Positions 49,901 through 61,430 of a DNA stretch of 64,000 nucleotides are shown here, one piece after another. The notes under the pieces are model-generated. The model searched no databases, was not told where the DNA came from, and was given only the letters and a program-made list of their open reading frames with translations. The stretch is from Stenotrophomonas indicatrix (GTDB lineage Bacteria; Pseudomonadota; Gammaproteobacteria; Xanthomonadales; Xanthomonadaceae), in NCBI RefSeq assembly GCF_002750975.1, contig NZ_PEJS01000001.1:2790001-2854000 (forward strand). The letters run 5' to 3'. Position numbers and translations under genes: made by a program. How positions within the stretch are numbered: position 1 is the stretch's first letter; every line of letters starts with the position of its first letter.

Positions 49901-52726
49901 GTGAAACACCCGATCCAACGGCCCGCCAGCCGCCGCCGCAACCACCTGGCAACGTCCATCACCCATATCCTTACCGGCGGCGCCCTGCTGCTCGCCGGGG
50001 CCGTGGCTTCCTCTTCTGCATTCGCGCAGGAACAGGCCACCAACCTTGACCGGATCACCGTCACCGGTTCGAACATCCCGCGCACCAACACCGAAACACC
50101 GTCGCCGGTGCAGGTCGTGACCCGCCAGGAAATCGATCGCACCGGCAAGACCACGGTGGCCGAGTACCTGCAGACCCTGACCGCTGACGGTTCCGGTTCG
50201 ATCCCGAAGACCTTCGGCAACGGCTTCGCCGGTGGTGGCGCAGGCATTTCGCTGCGCGGCCTCGGTGCCGGCTCCACGCTGGTGCTGTTGAACGGCCGCC
50301 GCATGGCGACCTATGGCCTGGCCGATGACGGCCAGAAGGTGTTCACCGACCTCAGCACCATTCCCCTCGACGCCGTCGAGCGCGTGGAAGTGCTGAAGGA
50401 TGGCGCCTCGGCGATCTATGGCTCCGATGCCATCGCCGGCGTGGTCAACATCATCCTGCGCAGCGACTTCCAGGGCGGCATCCTGCGTGCCTCCTACGGC
50501 ACCTCCGGTGATGGCGACGGCAATGCCAAAAAGGCCACCCTGACCGCCGGTACCGGCGATCTGGCCACCGATGGCTGGAATGCGTTCTTCAGCCTGGATG
50601 TCGGCAAGACCGACGCGATCAAGATCAGCGACCGCAAGAACCGCAAGTGGATCGGCACCGGCGACATCCGTCCGTGGGGCTATGGCAACAATGCCCAGTT
50701 CCTGGGTGGCGCCTACCTCAATAACCGCACCAGCGGCGGTGTCGGTCCGAACGGCTCGGTGTTCGACGACCGCGTTCCGCCTGGCACCTCCGCGCAGCTG
50801 GTTCCGCTGCCGGGTTGCCAGGGCCTGACCACCATCGGTGGCCAGACCGACGCTTCAGTGGCTGCCCAGGGCTGCCTGTGGGATCCGAACCAGCAGTACC
50901 GCGACCTCACCCCTGAAGAGAAGTACGTCAACGTGTTCGGCCGTGCCAGTTTCGCCTTCGGCGAAGGCGGCGAGGTCTACACCGAGATCGGCTACTCGAA
51001 GAAGGAAACCACCTTCAGCAACACCCCGTCCGGCGTGTCCGGCAGCTGGGGCTACCCGGAAGGTCCGCGCAATGCCAGCAGCGGTCCGGGTGCTGTGGTG
51101 CTGTCGCCGACCCACCCGGACAACCCGATCCAGGGCCAGGCCTCGCGCCTGCGCTATTCGGCATGGGATGTCGGTCCGCGCGTGACCAACAACACCAACG
51201 AGTTCAACCGCTTGCTGGTGGGCGTGAAGGGCAACTGGGGTGACTGGAGCTACGACACCGCCTACCTGCACTCGGGCACCGACCTGACCAACAAGCGCAC
51301 CGGCTTCCTGCGTTACAGCGCTGTGCAGTGTGCGTTGGGCAACCCGAACTGCGCCGGCGGCGTGTGGCGCATCGGCGACAACGCCAACCTCAACTCTCAG
51401 GCGCTGTACGACTACATCTCGCCGCAGATCAGCGCACGCGCCAAGTCCAGCCTGGACATGTTCGACTTCACCATCTCGCGCAGCCTGATGGACCTGAAGG
51501 GCGGCCCGCTGGGCCTGGCCTTCGGTACCGAGTGGCGCAAGACCAGCAACAGCCTGACCCCGCAGACCTACACCGACCAGGGTGACATCATCGGCCTGGG
51601 CTATTCGGCCTATGACGGCACCCAGAACGTGTATGCCGGCTACGTCGAGCTGTCCGCGCCAGTGCTGGAGCAGTTGGAACTGTCGGCCGCCATGCGCTAC
51701 GACAAGTACGAAAGCGGTGAAGGCAAGGCCACGCCGAAGCTGGGCGTGAAGTGGACCCCGGCAGACTGGATCGCCCTGCGCGCCAGCTACGCCGAAGGCT
51801 TCCGCGCGCCGAACCCGGCCGAGAACGGTGACGGTGGCCTGGCTGCCTTCTCCAACGCCCGCGATCCGGTGCGTTGCGCCGCCAGCCCGGCTGCCGATGT
51901 CGGCACCAACTGCAGCTCGCGGCCGGTGGCGATCATCACCCGTCCGAACAAAGACCTGAAGCCGGAAGAGTCCAAGAGCTACTCGGTCGGCATCGTGCTG
52001 CAGCCGACCTCCAGCACCTCGCTGACCGTCGATGCGTGGCAGATCAAGCGCACCAACGAAATCGCCCAGGGCGCCACCGCTGATGCCATCGCCGCCGGCA
52101 ACGTGCTGCGTGACATCGACCTGATCAACGGCATTGCTGGCACCGGCAGCATCCTGGCGGTCAACACCGCGTACATCAACGCGGCCTCCACCCGCGTGCG
52201 CGGTATCGACACTGATATCCGCCAGACCTTCGACATCGGTCCGGGCCAGCTGGAGATGGACCTGCAGTGGAGCCACGTGCTCAAGTTCGAGCGCACCGAC
52301 GCTGACGTCACCGTCGACTACGCCGGTACCCACGGCAACTGCGACGTGACCAACTGCATCGGCACGCCGAAGGACCGCATCAACTTCGGCACCACCTGGA
52401 AGCAGGGCAACTGGAGCGTCAGCGGCGTTGCCAACTACATCTCGAAGATGGACAACAAGGACTTCCGTGGTCCGGACGGCTCGTACCAGTTCTCCTATGC
52501 CGACGGTACCGACGTCACCAAGATCTCCTCGTTCACCACCTTCGACCTGTCCGGCCGCTGGAACATCACCGAAGCCTTCGAGCTGAACGCCTCGGTGGCC
52601 AACGTGTTTGATCGCATCGCTCCGCTCGATCCGACCACCTACGGTGGCGTGAACTACAACCCGCTGCACTTCAGCGGTGCCATTGGTCGCTACTTCACCG
52701 TCGGCGCCAAGTACACCTTCAAGTAA
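49901..52726 (+). CDS. TonB-dependent outer-membrane receptor
   Basis: A 941-residue receptor. The signal peptide is long and basic at the start (MKHPIQRPASRRR), with cleavage near SSAFAQE, residue 43. A TonB-box-like segment, LDRITVTGSNI, follows. The plug has RGLGAGSTLVLLNGRRM and GSDAIAGVVNI. The barrel ends in GAKYTFK. It starts at a GTG with AGGAGAG nine bases upstream. The 180-bp leader is AT-rich and holds CCGTTA at 49781-49786, as also seen before the other two receptors. The tonB gene upstream suggests shared use. Ligand unknown. Confidence 0.95.
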   Translation: MKHPIQRPASRRRNHLATSITHILTGGALLLAGAVASSSAFAQEQATNLDRITVTGSNIPRTNTETPSPVQVVTRQEIDRTGKTTVAEYLQTLTADGSGSIPKTFGNGFAGGGAGISLRGLGAGSTLVLLNGRRMATYGLADDGQKVFTDLSTIPLDAVERVEVLKDGASAIYGSDAIAGVVNIILRSDFQGGILRASYGTSGDGDGNAKKATLTAGTGDLATDGWNAFFSLDVGKTDAIKISDRKNRKWIGTGDIRPWGYGNNAQFLGGAYLNNRTSGGVGPNGSVFDDRVPPGTSAQLVPLPGCQGLTTIGGQTDASVAAQGCLWDPNQQYRDLTPEEKYVNVFGRASFAFGEGGEVYTEIGYSKKETTFSNTPSGVSGSWGYPEGPRNASSGPGAVVLSPTHPDNPIQGQASRLRYSAWDVGPRVTNNTNEFNRLLVGVKGNWGDWSYDTAYLHSGTDLTNKRTGFLRYSAVQCALGNPNCAGGVWRIGDNANLNSQALYDYISPQISARAKSSLDMFDFTISRSLMDLKGGPLGLAFGTEWRKTSNSLTPQTYTDQGDIIGLGYSAYDGTQNVYAGYVELSAPVLEQLELSAAMRYDKYESGEGKATPKLGVKWTPADWIALRASYAEGFRAPNPAENGDGGLAAFSNARDPVRCAASPAADVGTNCSSRPVAIITRPNKDLKPEESKSYSVGIVLQPTSSTSLTVDAWQIKRTNEIAQGATADAIAAGNVLRDIDLINGIAGTGSILAVNTAYINAASTRVRGIDTDIRQTFDIGPGQLEMDLQWSHVLKFERTDADVTVDYAGTHGNCDVTNCIGTPKDRINFGTTWKQGNWSVSGVANYISKMDNKDFRGPDGSYQFSYADGTDVTKISSFTTFDLSGRWNITEAFELNASVANVFDRIAPLDPTTYGGVNYNPLHFSGAIGRYFTVGAKYTFK

Positions 52727-52747
52727 TCCTGCTGCAGCGTCACCCGC

Positions 52748-52781
52748 AAAGGCCCGGGCTCACGCCCGGGCCTTTGCTTTT
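52748..52781 (+). terminator. Rho-independent terminator after third TonB receptor
   Basis: A 12-bp stem, AAAGGCCCGGGC with GCCCGGGCCTTT, four-base loop, followed by GCTTTTC. Confidence 0.9.
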
Positions 52782-52804
52782 CTACACACCCGTCAGCGTC
52801 CATC

Positions 52805-54256
52805 ATGGGGGCACCTTCTCCTGCGACAGGCGCGATGCCCTCCTCCACTCAACGCCTTGGCCTGGCCGCACTGACCGCGCTGGTGGTTGGTTCGATGGTG
52901 GGCGCCGGCATCTTCTCGCTGCCGCAGAACGTGGCGCGCAGCGCCGGCCCGGCCGCCGCGCTGATCGGCTGGGCGGTGAGCGGTGCCGGCATGCTGATGC
53001 TTGCCTTCGTGTTCCAGGCCCTGGCCAATCGTCGCCCCGACCTGGACACCGGCATCTATGCGTATGCGCGCGAAGGCTTCGGCAACTACATCGGTTTCTC
53101 CGCCGCGTGGGGCTACTGGGTCGCTTCGGTACTCGGCAACGCCAGTTTCTTCGTACTGATCTTCAGCGGTCTCGGCCACTTCGCACCGGTGTTCGGCGAA
53201 GGCAATACACCGGCCGCCATCGCCGCATCGTCGCTGCTGCTGTGGACCGTGCACCTGCTGGTACTGCGCGGCCTGCGTACCGCGGCGATCATCAATGGCC
53301 TGGTCACCGTGGCCAAGCTGGTGCCGATCGCGCTGTTCCTGGTCCTGGCGGCCGGTGCGTTCCGCATGGACGTCTTCCGCGCCGACTTCTTCGGCGCTCC
53401 CGCGCTGGGCGACATGGGCCAGCAGCTGCGCGGGATGATGCTGGTCACCGTGTGGGTGTTCATCGGCATCGAAGGTGCCAGCATCTATTCGCGGCGCGCG
53501 GCACGACGCGCCGATGTCGGCCGCGCCACCGTGATCGGCTTCATCGGCGTGTGGCTGCTGCTGGTGCTGGTCAGCCTGCTGTCGATGGGCGTGCTGTCGC
53601 AGGCCGAACTGGCCGGCCTGCCCAATCCCTCGATGGCCTATGTGCTGCGCGCGATCGTTGGCGAATGGGGAGCGACGGTGATCATCATCGGCTCGATCAT
53701 CTCGGTACTGGGCGCGCTGCTGGCGTGGGTGCTGCTGTGCGCCGAAGTGCTGTTTGCCGCCGCTGGCGATGGCACGATGCCGGCCTTTCTCGGCCGCGAG
53801 AACGCGCGCGGCGTGCCCGCCAATGCGCTGTGGTTGAGTAATGGCCTGATCCAGCTGTTCCTGCTGCTGGTGCTGTTCAATTCGGGCAGCTACACCAGCC
53901 TGGTGCTGCTGGCGGCGTCGATGAGCCTGGTGCCGTACTTCCTGTCCAGCGCATTCGGTGTGAAGCTGGCCTGGCAGGGCGAGGCATACGCCAGCGCGGC
54001 CGGCGCCCGCTGGCGCGACTTCATCGTCGCGCTGCTGGCCAGCGCCTATGCGTTGTGGCTGGTGTATGCCGGTGGCCTGGACAACCTGCTGCTGTCGGTA
54101 CTGCTGTATGTGCCGGGCGTAGTGCTGTACGCGTTGACTCGACGCCAGCGCGGCGAGCGGGTGTTCACGCGCTGGGAATGGGTGCTGTTCGGCGCGATCC
54201 TGGTGGTGGCGATCGCTACGCTGGTGGCGTTCGCCCGTGGCGCGCTGACCTTGTAG
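52805..54256 (+). CDS. APC family amino acid permease/antiporter (ArcD/ArgO-like)
   Basis: A 483-residue inner-membrane transporter with 12-13 helices. The N-terminal GLAALTALVVGSMVGAGIFS is the APC substrate-binding helix 1. IDGxxI-type positions and helix 6 (VFIGIEGASIYSRRA) resemble the basic amino acid/polyamine antiporter group (arginine-ornithine or lysine-cadaverine exchange). The start is either the ATG at 52805 or that at 52835; neither has a strong ribosome-binding site. No arc or decarboxylase genes are nearby, so the substrate is open. Confidence 0.88.
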   Translation: MGAPSPATGAMPSSTQRLGLAALTALVVGSMVGAGIFSLPQNVARSAGPAAALIGWAVSGAGMLMLAFVFQALANRRPDLDTGIYAYAREGFGNYIGFSAAWGYWVASVLGNASFFVLIFSGLGHFAPVFGEGNTPAAIAASSLLLWTVHLLVLRGLRTAAIINGLVTVAKLVPIALFLVLAAGAFRMDVFRADFFGAPALGDMGQQLRGMMLVTVWVFIGIEGASIYSRRAARRADVGRATVIGFIGVWLLLVLVSLLSMGVLSQAELAGLPNPSMAYVLRAIVGEWGATVIIIGSIISVLGALLAWVLLCAEVLFAAAGDGTMPAFLGRENARGVPANALWLSNGLIQLFLLLVLFNSGSYTSLVLLAASMSLVPYFLSSAFGVKLAWQGEAYASAAGARWRDFIVALLASAYALWLVYAGGLDNLLLSVLLYVPGVVLYALTRRQRGERVFTRWEWVLFGAILVVAIATLVAFARGALTL

Positions 54257-54291
54257 TCCCGTGTCTGTTGTCGGAGGATCTCGCGCCATGC

Positions 54292-54314
54292 ATCCACGCA
54301 TGGGGTGGATCCAC
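54292..54314 (-). repeat. Degenerate SMAG/GTAG palindrome
   Basis: Arms ATCCAC/GTGGAT are followed by CCAC where intact copies have CTAC. The stem resembles the REPIN arms at 34828-34917. Confidence 0.5.
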
Positions 54315-54343
54315 CGCCGCACGCGACTGCACGGCGCGACACC

Positions 54344-54376
54344 ACAAAAAAGGCCTGCATCTTGCGATGCAGGCCT
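54344..54376 (-). terminator. Rho-independent terminator of tRNA-Asn
   Basis: An 11-bp perfect stem, AGGCCTGCATC with GATGCAGGCCT, loop of four, followed on the minus strand by TTTTTTG. It begins eight bases beyond the tRNA 3' end. Confidence 0.92.
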
Positions 54377-54384
54377 CTTGAATG

Positions 54385-54461
54385 TGGCGCCCGAAGTTGG
54401 ACTCGAACCAACGACCCCCTGATTAACAGTCAAGTGCTCTAACCGGCTGAGCTATTCGGGC
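54385..54461 (-). tRNA. tRNA-Asn (anticodon GTT)
   Basis: A 77-base tRNA with encoded CCA. The acceptor stem pairs GCCCGAA with TTCGGGC. The D-arm is GCTCAGCCGGTTAGAGC, the anticodon loop is ACTGTTAAT with GTT, and the T-arm is GTTGGTTCGAGTCCAAC. It is followed by its own terminator and preceded by a TATACT -10 box. Confidence 0.97.
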
Positions 54462-54469
54462 AGACCGCC

Positions 54470-54475
54470 AGTATA
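54470..54475 (-). promoter_or_regulatory. Probable -10 box of tRNA-Asn
   Basis: TATACT on the minus strand ends eight bases before the mature tRNA 5' end and 9-14 bases beyond the rlmH stop. The -35 region would lie inside rlmH and is not well conserved. Confidence 0.45.
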
Positions 54476-54483
54476 ACGACTCT

Positions 54484-54954
54484 TCACGCGCGATGGTAGG
54501 GGTGATTGGCCAACATCGCAGCAGCGCGATACAACTGCTCGGCCACCACCAGCCGCACCAGCATGTGCGGCAGCGTCAGCGGGCCGATCGACCACTTTTC
54601 GTCGGCCAGCGCAGACACTTCCGGCGAATGCCCTTCCGGGCCACCGATCAGGAACGCCAGGTCCCTGCCCTGTCCACGCCAGTGCTCCAGGCGCTGCGCC
54701 AGCTGTTCGGAACTGAGCTGGCGGCCCGGTACGTCCAGTGCAACGACATAGGCATTCTTCGGCAACGCAGCGATCACCCGCTTGCCCTCGTCCTCGGTGG
54801 CGCGACGTGCGTCGCGCCCTTTGCCACGCAGGCCGGGCTCGATCTCCACCAGCTCGAACGGCAGCCAGTGCGAGAGCCGCTTCTGGTACTCGGCGAACCC
54901 CTGCGCCACCCAACTGGGCGCGCGTTCGCCGGTGGCGATCAGGCGGGCTTTCAT
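54484..54954 (-). CDS. rlmH: 23S rRNA (pseudouridine1915-N3)-methyltransferase RlmH
   Basis: A 156-residue SPOUT methyltransferase modifying pseudouridine 1915 of 23S rRNA on assembled ribosomes. The knot region is AFLIGGPEGHSPEV with the C-terminal LPHMLVRLVVAEQLYRAAAML and HPYHRA. Two in-frame ATGs occur at 54960 and 54954. GGAGGA touches the first but is correctly spaced (six bases) from the second, which is chosen. It is last in the leuS-lptE-holA-nadD-rsfS-rlmH run. Confidence 0.96.
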   Translation of the reverse strand: MKARLIATGERAPSWVAQGFAEYQKRLSHWLPFELVEIEPGLRGKGRDARRATEDEGKRVIAALPKNAYVVALDVPGRQLSSEQLAQRLEHWRGQGRDLAFLIGGPEGHSPEVSALADEKWSIGPLTLPHMLVRLVVAEQLYRAAAMLANHPYHRA

Positions 54955-55017
54955 CAACATTCCTCCAAAACGTCGACGGCGCCATCGGCGCCGTCGAAAA
55001 CTGCATCAACGAATGGC

Positions 55018-55431
55018 TCAGGCCACTTCGTCGTCATCGTAGGACGGCGGCTGGTCGCCAACGGTCCACAGGCGTTCGAGCGCGTAGAACTCGCGCACGC
55101 GCGGCAGCATCACGTGCACGATGACGTCGCCCAGGTCGACCAGCACCCATTCGGCTTCACGCTCGCCTTCAACACCCAGCGGCATGACGTCGATGTTCTT
55201 GGCGAAGCGCACGACTTCGTCGGCGATGGACTTCACATGGCGGGTCGAAGTACCCGATACGACCACCATGTAGTCGGCGACGCTGGACTTGCCGCGTACG
55301 TCGATCTCGACCGGGTCCTTGGCCTTCAGGTCTTCGGTGGCTTGACGGACGCTGGCCAGCAGTTCCGGCACGGAGGGCGGCGGGCTGGGCAGATCGACCT
55401 TGATGGTCTGGGGCTGGGTCTGGTTGCTCAA
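55018..55431 (-). CDS. rsfS: Ribosomal silencing factor RsfS
   Basis: A 137-residue factor binding L14 on the 50S subunit and blocking joining in stationary phase. The conserved core is [23 protein letters not shown] and [26 protein letters not shown]. The N-terminal 22 residues are Pro/Ser-rich and probably disordered. The start appears to be TTG, with no clear ribosome-binding site, so translation may be coupled to nadD 58 bases upstream. The C-terminus is acidic. Confidence 0.95.
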   Translation of the reverse strand: MSNQTQPQTIKVDLPSPPPSVPELLASVRQATEDLKAKDPVEIDVRGKSSVADYMVVVSGTSTRHVKSIADEVVRFAKNIDVMPLGVEGEREAEWVLVDLGDVIVHVMLPRVREFYALERLWTVGDQPPSYDDDEVA

Positions 55432-55489
55432 AGCGGGTCGACTCGATAAACGTGGGGGCGATTATACGGGCACAGCGCGGCAACCGTAT

Positions 55490-56155
55490 TCACGAGGTGG
55501 CGGGGCGGTACAGGCCATGGCCAGAAACGTAGTCGGCCACCGCCGGTGCCAGCATGGCCCGCCAGGGGCCGCCCGCGGCGATCTGGGCGCGCACGGCACT
55601 GGCCGATTCCACCCGCAGCGGGTGGTGCAGGCGCAGGATGCGGCCGGCCGGGCTGGTGAACAGGGCCTGCTCGTTGTCGGCCCAGCGCCCCTCGGTGGCC
55701 TGACCCAGCGCGCCGTCGACACTGGCCCGCAGCGGGCTGCCGGGCCGCTCGGCAACGATGAAATGGGCCAGACCGAAAAGCGCCTGCCACTCGTGCCAGC
55801 TGGGCAGGCCCAGCAGGCTGTCGGCCCCCACCAGCCACGCCAGCGGGCGGCTGGGGCCAAGTTCGGCCCGCAATTCGCGCAGGGTATCGACGGTATAGGA
55901 AGGTCGGCCAGGGAAGCGCTCGGCCCGATCCAGCTCATGACGGTCCAGCAGCAGGCCCGGTTCATCGCCGATGGCCAGGCCGAGCATGGTGCAGCGTTGC
56001 TCGGCGGTCGCGCCCGGTACCGCGCGATGCGGCGGGTCGGCGGCAGGCAGCATGCGCACCGCCACCTGCAGTTCATCGCGCGCGGCGCGCGCGATTGCCA
56101 GATGGCCCAGATGCACCGGGTCGAAGGTGCCCCCGTAATAGATCCGAAGGCTCAT
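55490..56155 (-). CDS. nadD: Nicotinate-nucleotide adenylyltransferase
   Basis: A 221-residue enzyme joining nicotinate mononucleotide with ATP in NAD synthesis. The nucleotidyltransferase motif YYGGTFDPVHLGHLA lies at residues 6-20. The central LAWLVGADSLLGLPSWHEW segment is NadD-specific. The C-terminal ISSTxIR-type motif is altered to ASAVRAQI, with Arg kept. The start lies three bases after the holA stop region, and rsfS follows, the usual gene order. Confidence 0.95.
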   Translation of the reverse strand: MSLRIYYGGTFDPVHLGHLAIARAARDELQVAVRMLPAADPPHRAVPGATAEQRCTMLGLAIGDEPGLLLDRHELDRAERFPGRPSYTVDTLRELRAELGPSRPLAWLVGADSLLGLPSWHEWQALFGLAHFIVAERPGSPLRASVDGALGQATEGRWADNEQALFTSPAGRILRLHHPLRVESASAVRAQIAAGGPWRAMLAPAVADYVSGHGLYRPATS

Positions 56156-56158
56156 GGA

Positions 56159-57196
56159 TCAGGCCCGGGCGAGCAGGCGCACCGCACGCGCTTCGGCCAC
56201 CGCCACCAGCAGGCGCTCAAGCGCAAGCCAGGCATCGCCGTCTGCGCGGCCCTTGGCGATGCGGTCAACCAGCCCTGCTTCGGCCACGAAACGCTCCCAG
56301 CGCTTGCCTTCCGGGTGCCGCTGCAGCGCGCGCTTGTAGGGCGCCTGCCGCGATTCCCAGATACCGCGGGATTTCATCTCCGCCGCTAGATTGCCGCCAC
56401 GTGCCTGTACCCGTGCCAGGCCGGCACCGGCCAACAGCTCGCGGATCACGATCGGCATCAGCGCGGCCACGGCCTCGCCTTCGCCGCGCAACCCGGCCAG
56501 CATCCTCAGTACCGCCTGGGGCTGGCCGGAGAAGGTGGCTTCCACCAGCCGGAACACGTCGTAGCGGGCAGCATCGGCCACCAGCGACTCCATCCGTTCC
56601 ACGTCCAGGGTCTGGCCGTCGGCCAGCAATACGAGCTTGTCGATCTCCTGCGCAGCCGCCAGCAGGTTGCCTTCCACGCGTTCGGCCAAGCGCTGCACGG
56701 CCGCCGGTTCGGCGCGCAGGCCCCTGCTGCGCAGGCGCCGTTCGATCCAGTCCGACAGCTCATGCGGCTTGATGGCCCAGGCCACCGACAGCACGCCGAC
56801 GCGGTTCACCGCCTCGGCCCATTTGCCCTGGTGGGCCTTGCTCCATTCGTTGGCGGTGATCATCAGGATCACGTCCGGCGCCGGGTTGGCGCAGAACCGG
56901 CTGATCACCTCACCGCCGTCCTTGCCCGGCTTGCCGCTGGGCAGGCGCACTTCCACCAGGCGGCGGGCACTGAACAGGCTGGGGGCATTGAAGCTGGCGT
57001 CGAGCTGGTTCCAGTCGAAATCACGGCCATCGGCATCGAACACTTCGCGCTCGTCGATGCCGGCCGCACGTGCACGGGCACGCACGGCATCAGCTGCCTC
57101 CAGCACACGCAGCGTTTCCGGACCGGCGATCAGGTAGACCGGCGCCAGCGCCGTGTCAGCGCCCTGCCCGGCCAGCTGTTCCGGTCGCAGTTCCAT
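56159..57196 (-). CDS. holA: DNA polymerase III subunit delta
   Basis: A 345-residue clamp-loader subunit that opens the beta clamp. Recognised segments are VYLIAGPETLRVLEAADAVR near the start (AAA+ fold without a working Walker A), REVFDADGRDFDWNQLDA, SARRLVEVRLPSGKPGK, and the C-terminal collar near ELLAGAGLARVQARG. Length agrees with E. coli HolA. It lies 12 bases after lptE in the conserved lptE-holA-nadD order. Confidence 0.94.
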   Translation of the reverse strand: MELRPEQLAGQGADTALAPVYLIAGPETLRVLEAADAVRARARAAGIDEREVFDADGRDFDWNQLDASFNAPSLFSARRLVEVRLPSGKPGKDGGEVISRFCANPAPDVILMITANEWSKAHQGKWAEAVNRVGVLSVAWAIKPHELSDWIERRLRSRGLRAEPAAVQRLAERVEGNLLAAAQEIDKLVLLADGQTLDVERMESLVADAARYDVFRLVEATFSGQPQAVLRMLAGLRGEGEAVAALMPIVIRELLAGAGLARVQARGGNLAAEMKSRGIWESRQAPYKRALQRHPEGKRWERFVAEAGLVDRIAKGRADGDAWLALERLLVAVAEARAVRLLARA

Positions 57197-57208
57197 CAGG
57201 CGCCCGGC

Positions 57209-57784
57209 TCAGTGCTGGACGGCGGGTGCGGGCTCGACCGGATCGTGCTCGACCGGTTTCGGCGCCGACAGGCTGCCGCCCTTTTCCAGTTCGGCGCGGA
57301 CCACGCTGTCGATGCGGCGGATGATCGAGGCCGACATTTCCCGGCGCAGTTCATCGGCCAGGATCTCGCGCTCGGTGGTGGTACCGGTGGCGTCGGTCGG
57401 CGGCGACACGTAGTCGCGCGACAGTTCGATCACCTGCTGCGGCACCAGTTCGCTGCCATCTTCGCGGCGGAAGATGAAGATCACCGCATAGCGCAGGCTG
57501 TATTCCTGCGCGCGGCCCTGCGAGTCGATCGCGATGGGCAGGTCGCCCCAGCGTTCGGACAGCACCTGCAGCTGGGCATTGGGGCCCTCGCTGTCCTCAT
57601 CGGCCAAGCGCGCACCGGATGCCAGCAGGCTGCGGTTCAACAGCTTGACCAACTCGCTGTAGGGCGCGGTGGAGACCACCTTCACCGGCGCCGTGTCGGT
57701 CGGCAGCATCAGCTTGTTGCGCAGGTGGAAACCGCAGCCGGCGAGGCCGAGGACGAGAACGAGGGCAAGCAGGATTCGGGTCAT
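57209..57784 (-). CDS. lptE: LPS-assembly lipoprotein LptE
   Basis: A 191-residue outer-membrane lipoprotein that plugs the LptD barrel in lipopolysaccharide export. The lipobox is LGLAGCGFHLR (Cys near residue 17); the GFHLR sequence after it is an LptE signature. The ATG at 57784 is chosen since it begins the signal peptide directly. The C-terminal tail (SAPKPVEHDPVEPAPAVQH) is Pro/Glu-rich and longer than in E. coli. It is 139 bases downstream of leuS. Confidence 0.93.
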   Translation of the reverse strand: MTRILLALVLVLGLAGCGFHLRNKLMLPTDTAPVKVVSTAPYSELVKLLNRSLLASGARLADEDSEGPNAQLQVLSERWGDLPIAIDSQGRAQEYSLRYAVIFIFRREDGSELVPQQVIELSRDYVSPPTDATGTTTEREILADELRREMSASIIRRIDSVVRAELEKGGSLSAPKPVEHDPVEPAPAVQH

Positions 57785-57923
57785 GGAGACAGTCTGGCGG
57801 AGCCGGGCGATCACGGCAACAGACAGGGTGCCCGAGGCCGCGTGAACGCAGGGCCATCGGCCGGGCGTGCCCGGCGTGGCGACAACGCACCGACCGCCAC
57901 GATGGCGGCCGGTGCCAGGTACA

Positions 57924-60668
<2,745 letters not shown>

Positions 60669-61277
60669 TCAGCGCCCGCGCGACAGAGGCAGGGCCAGGG
60701 CCAGCCAGAGCGCCCAGCAGGCAAAGGCCAACCGCTGCGCCAGCGCCGCCGGCAGTACCCCCGGCAGGCCGAACGCCAGCAGGCCGGCACCGATTCCGCA
60801 GGCCAGCGTCAGCAGGCCCAGCCTGCGCCCGCCGGAATGCCGCAGCCGTGCCGCGCCCAGCATCACGCTGCCGGCGACAAAGGCCAGTGCCCAGACCATC
60901 CACACGCTGGCGTGCAGCTTGCTGGCAGGGCCCTGCATGCCCATCTGGTCTTCAAAATCCAGCGGCAGCAGGCCCATCGCGATGAAGGCGAGACCGGCCA
61001 GCAGCAGCATCTGGCTGCCCACGCGTGCCGTCCATGCGGCGTCCACCGGCAGCTGCCGGCGCAGGCGCTCGGCCACGACCACCGCCAGTGCACCCGGCAG
61101 CACCAGGCCCAGCAGGTTGAAGCCCAGCGCATGGGGGATGCCGTGCGCGCCCAGCCAGGTCACCGGATGCATCGCCTGCGAATAGTCCGGCAGGGCCGCA
61201 CCGAAGCCGGCCACCGACAGCACGAACAGGGCTGCGGCGAGCATGCCTACCCAACGATCCAGCCGACCCACGGACAT
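60669..61277 (-). CDS. DUF998 family membrane protein
   Basis: A 202-residue integral membrane protein with about six helices. The HPVTWLGAHGIPHALGFNLLG and GPASKLHASVW segments agree with DUF998. No function is established for the family. The ATG at 61277 is favoured over a GTG at 61286 by spacing from GAAGAG. It is separate from leuS (105 bp) and divergent from the chaperedoxin gene. Confidence 0.85.
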   Translation of the reverse strand: MSVGRLDRWVGMLAAALFVLSVAGFGAALPDYSQAMHPVTWLGAHGIPHALGFNLLGLVLPGALAVVVAERLRRQLPVDAAWTARVGSQMLLLAGLAFIAMGLLPLDFEDQMGMQGPASKLHASVWMVWALAFVAGSVMLGAARLRHSGGRRLGLLTLACGIGAGLLAFGLPGVLPAALAQRLAFACWALWLALALPLSRGR

Positions 61278-61372
61278 TGCAGCCACTCTTCAGGAGAACA
61301 TCAGGCCATTGTCACGGCAGCCGGCACCTGCGCCAAGCCGTCCGCGATTTCATGGTGGGCGTGACCGCAGGG

Positions 61373-61401
61373 TTGAGACCGGCAAGGTTCGTCACCATAG
61401 A
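61373..61401 (+). promoter_or_regulatory. Possible sigma-70 promoter of chaperedoxin gene
   Basis: TTGAGA (61373-61378), a 17-base spacer and CATAGA (61396-61401) lie 30 bases before the ATG at 61431. Match is moderate. Confidence 0.4.
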
Positions 61402-61430
61402 ATCGGTCTCCAGATGCCGAACGATGCCCC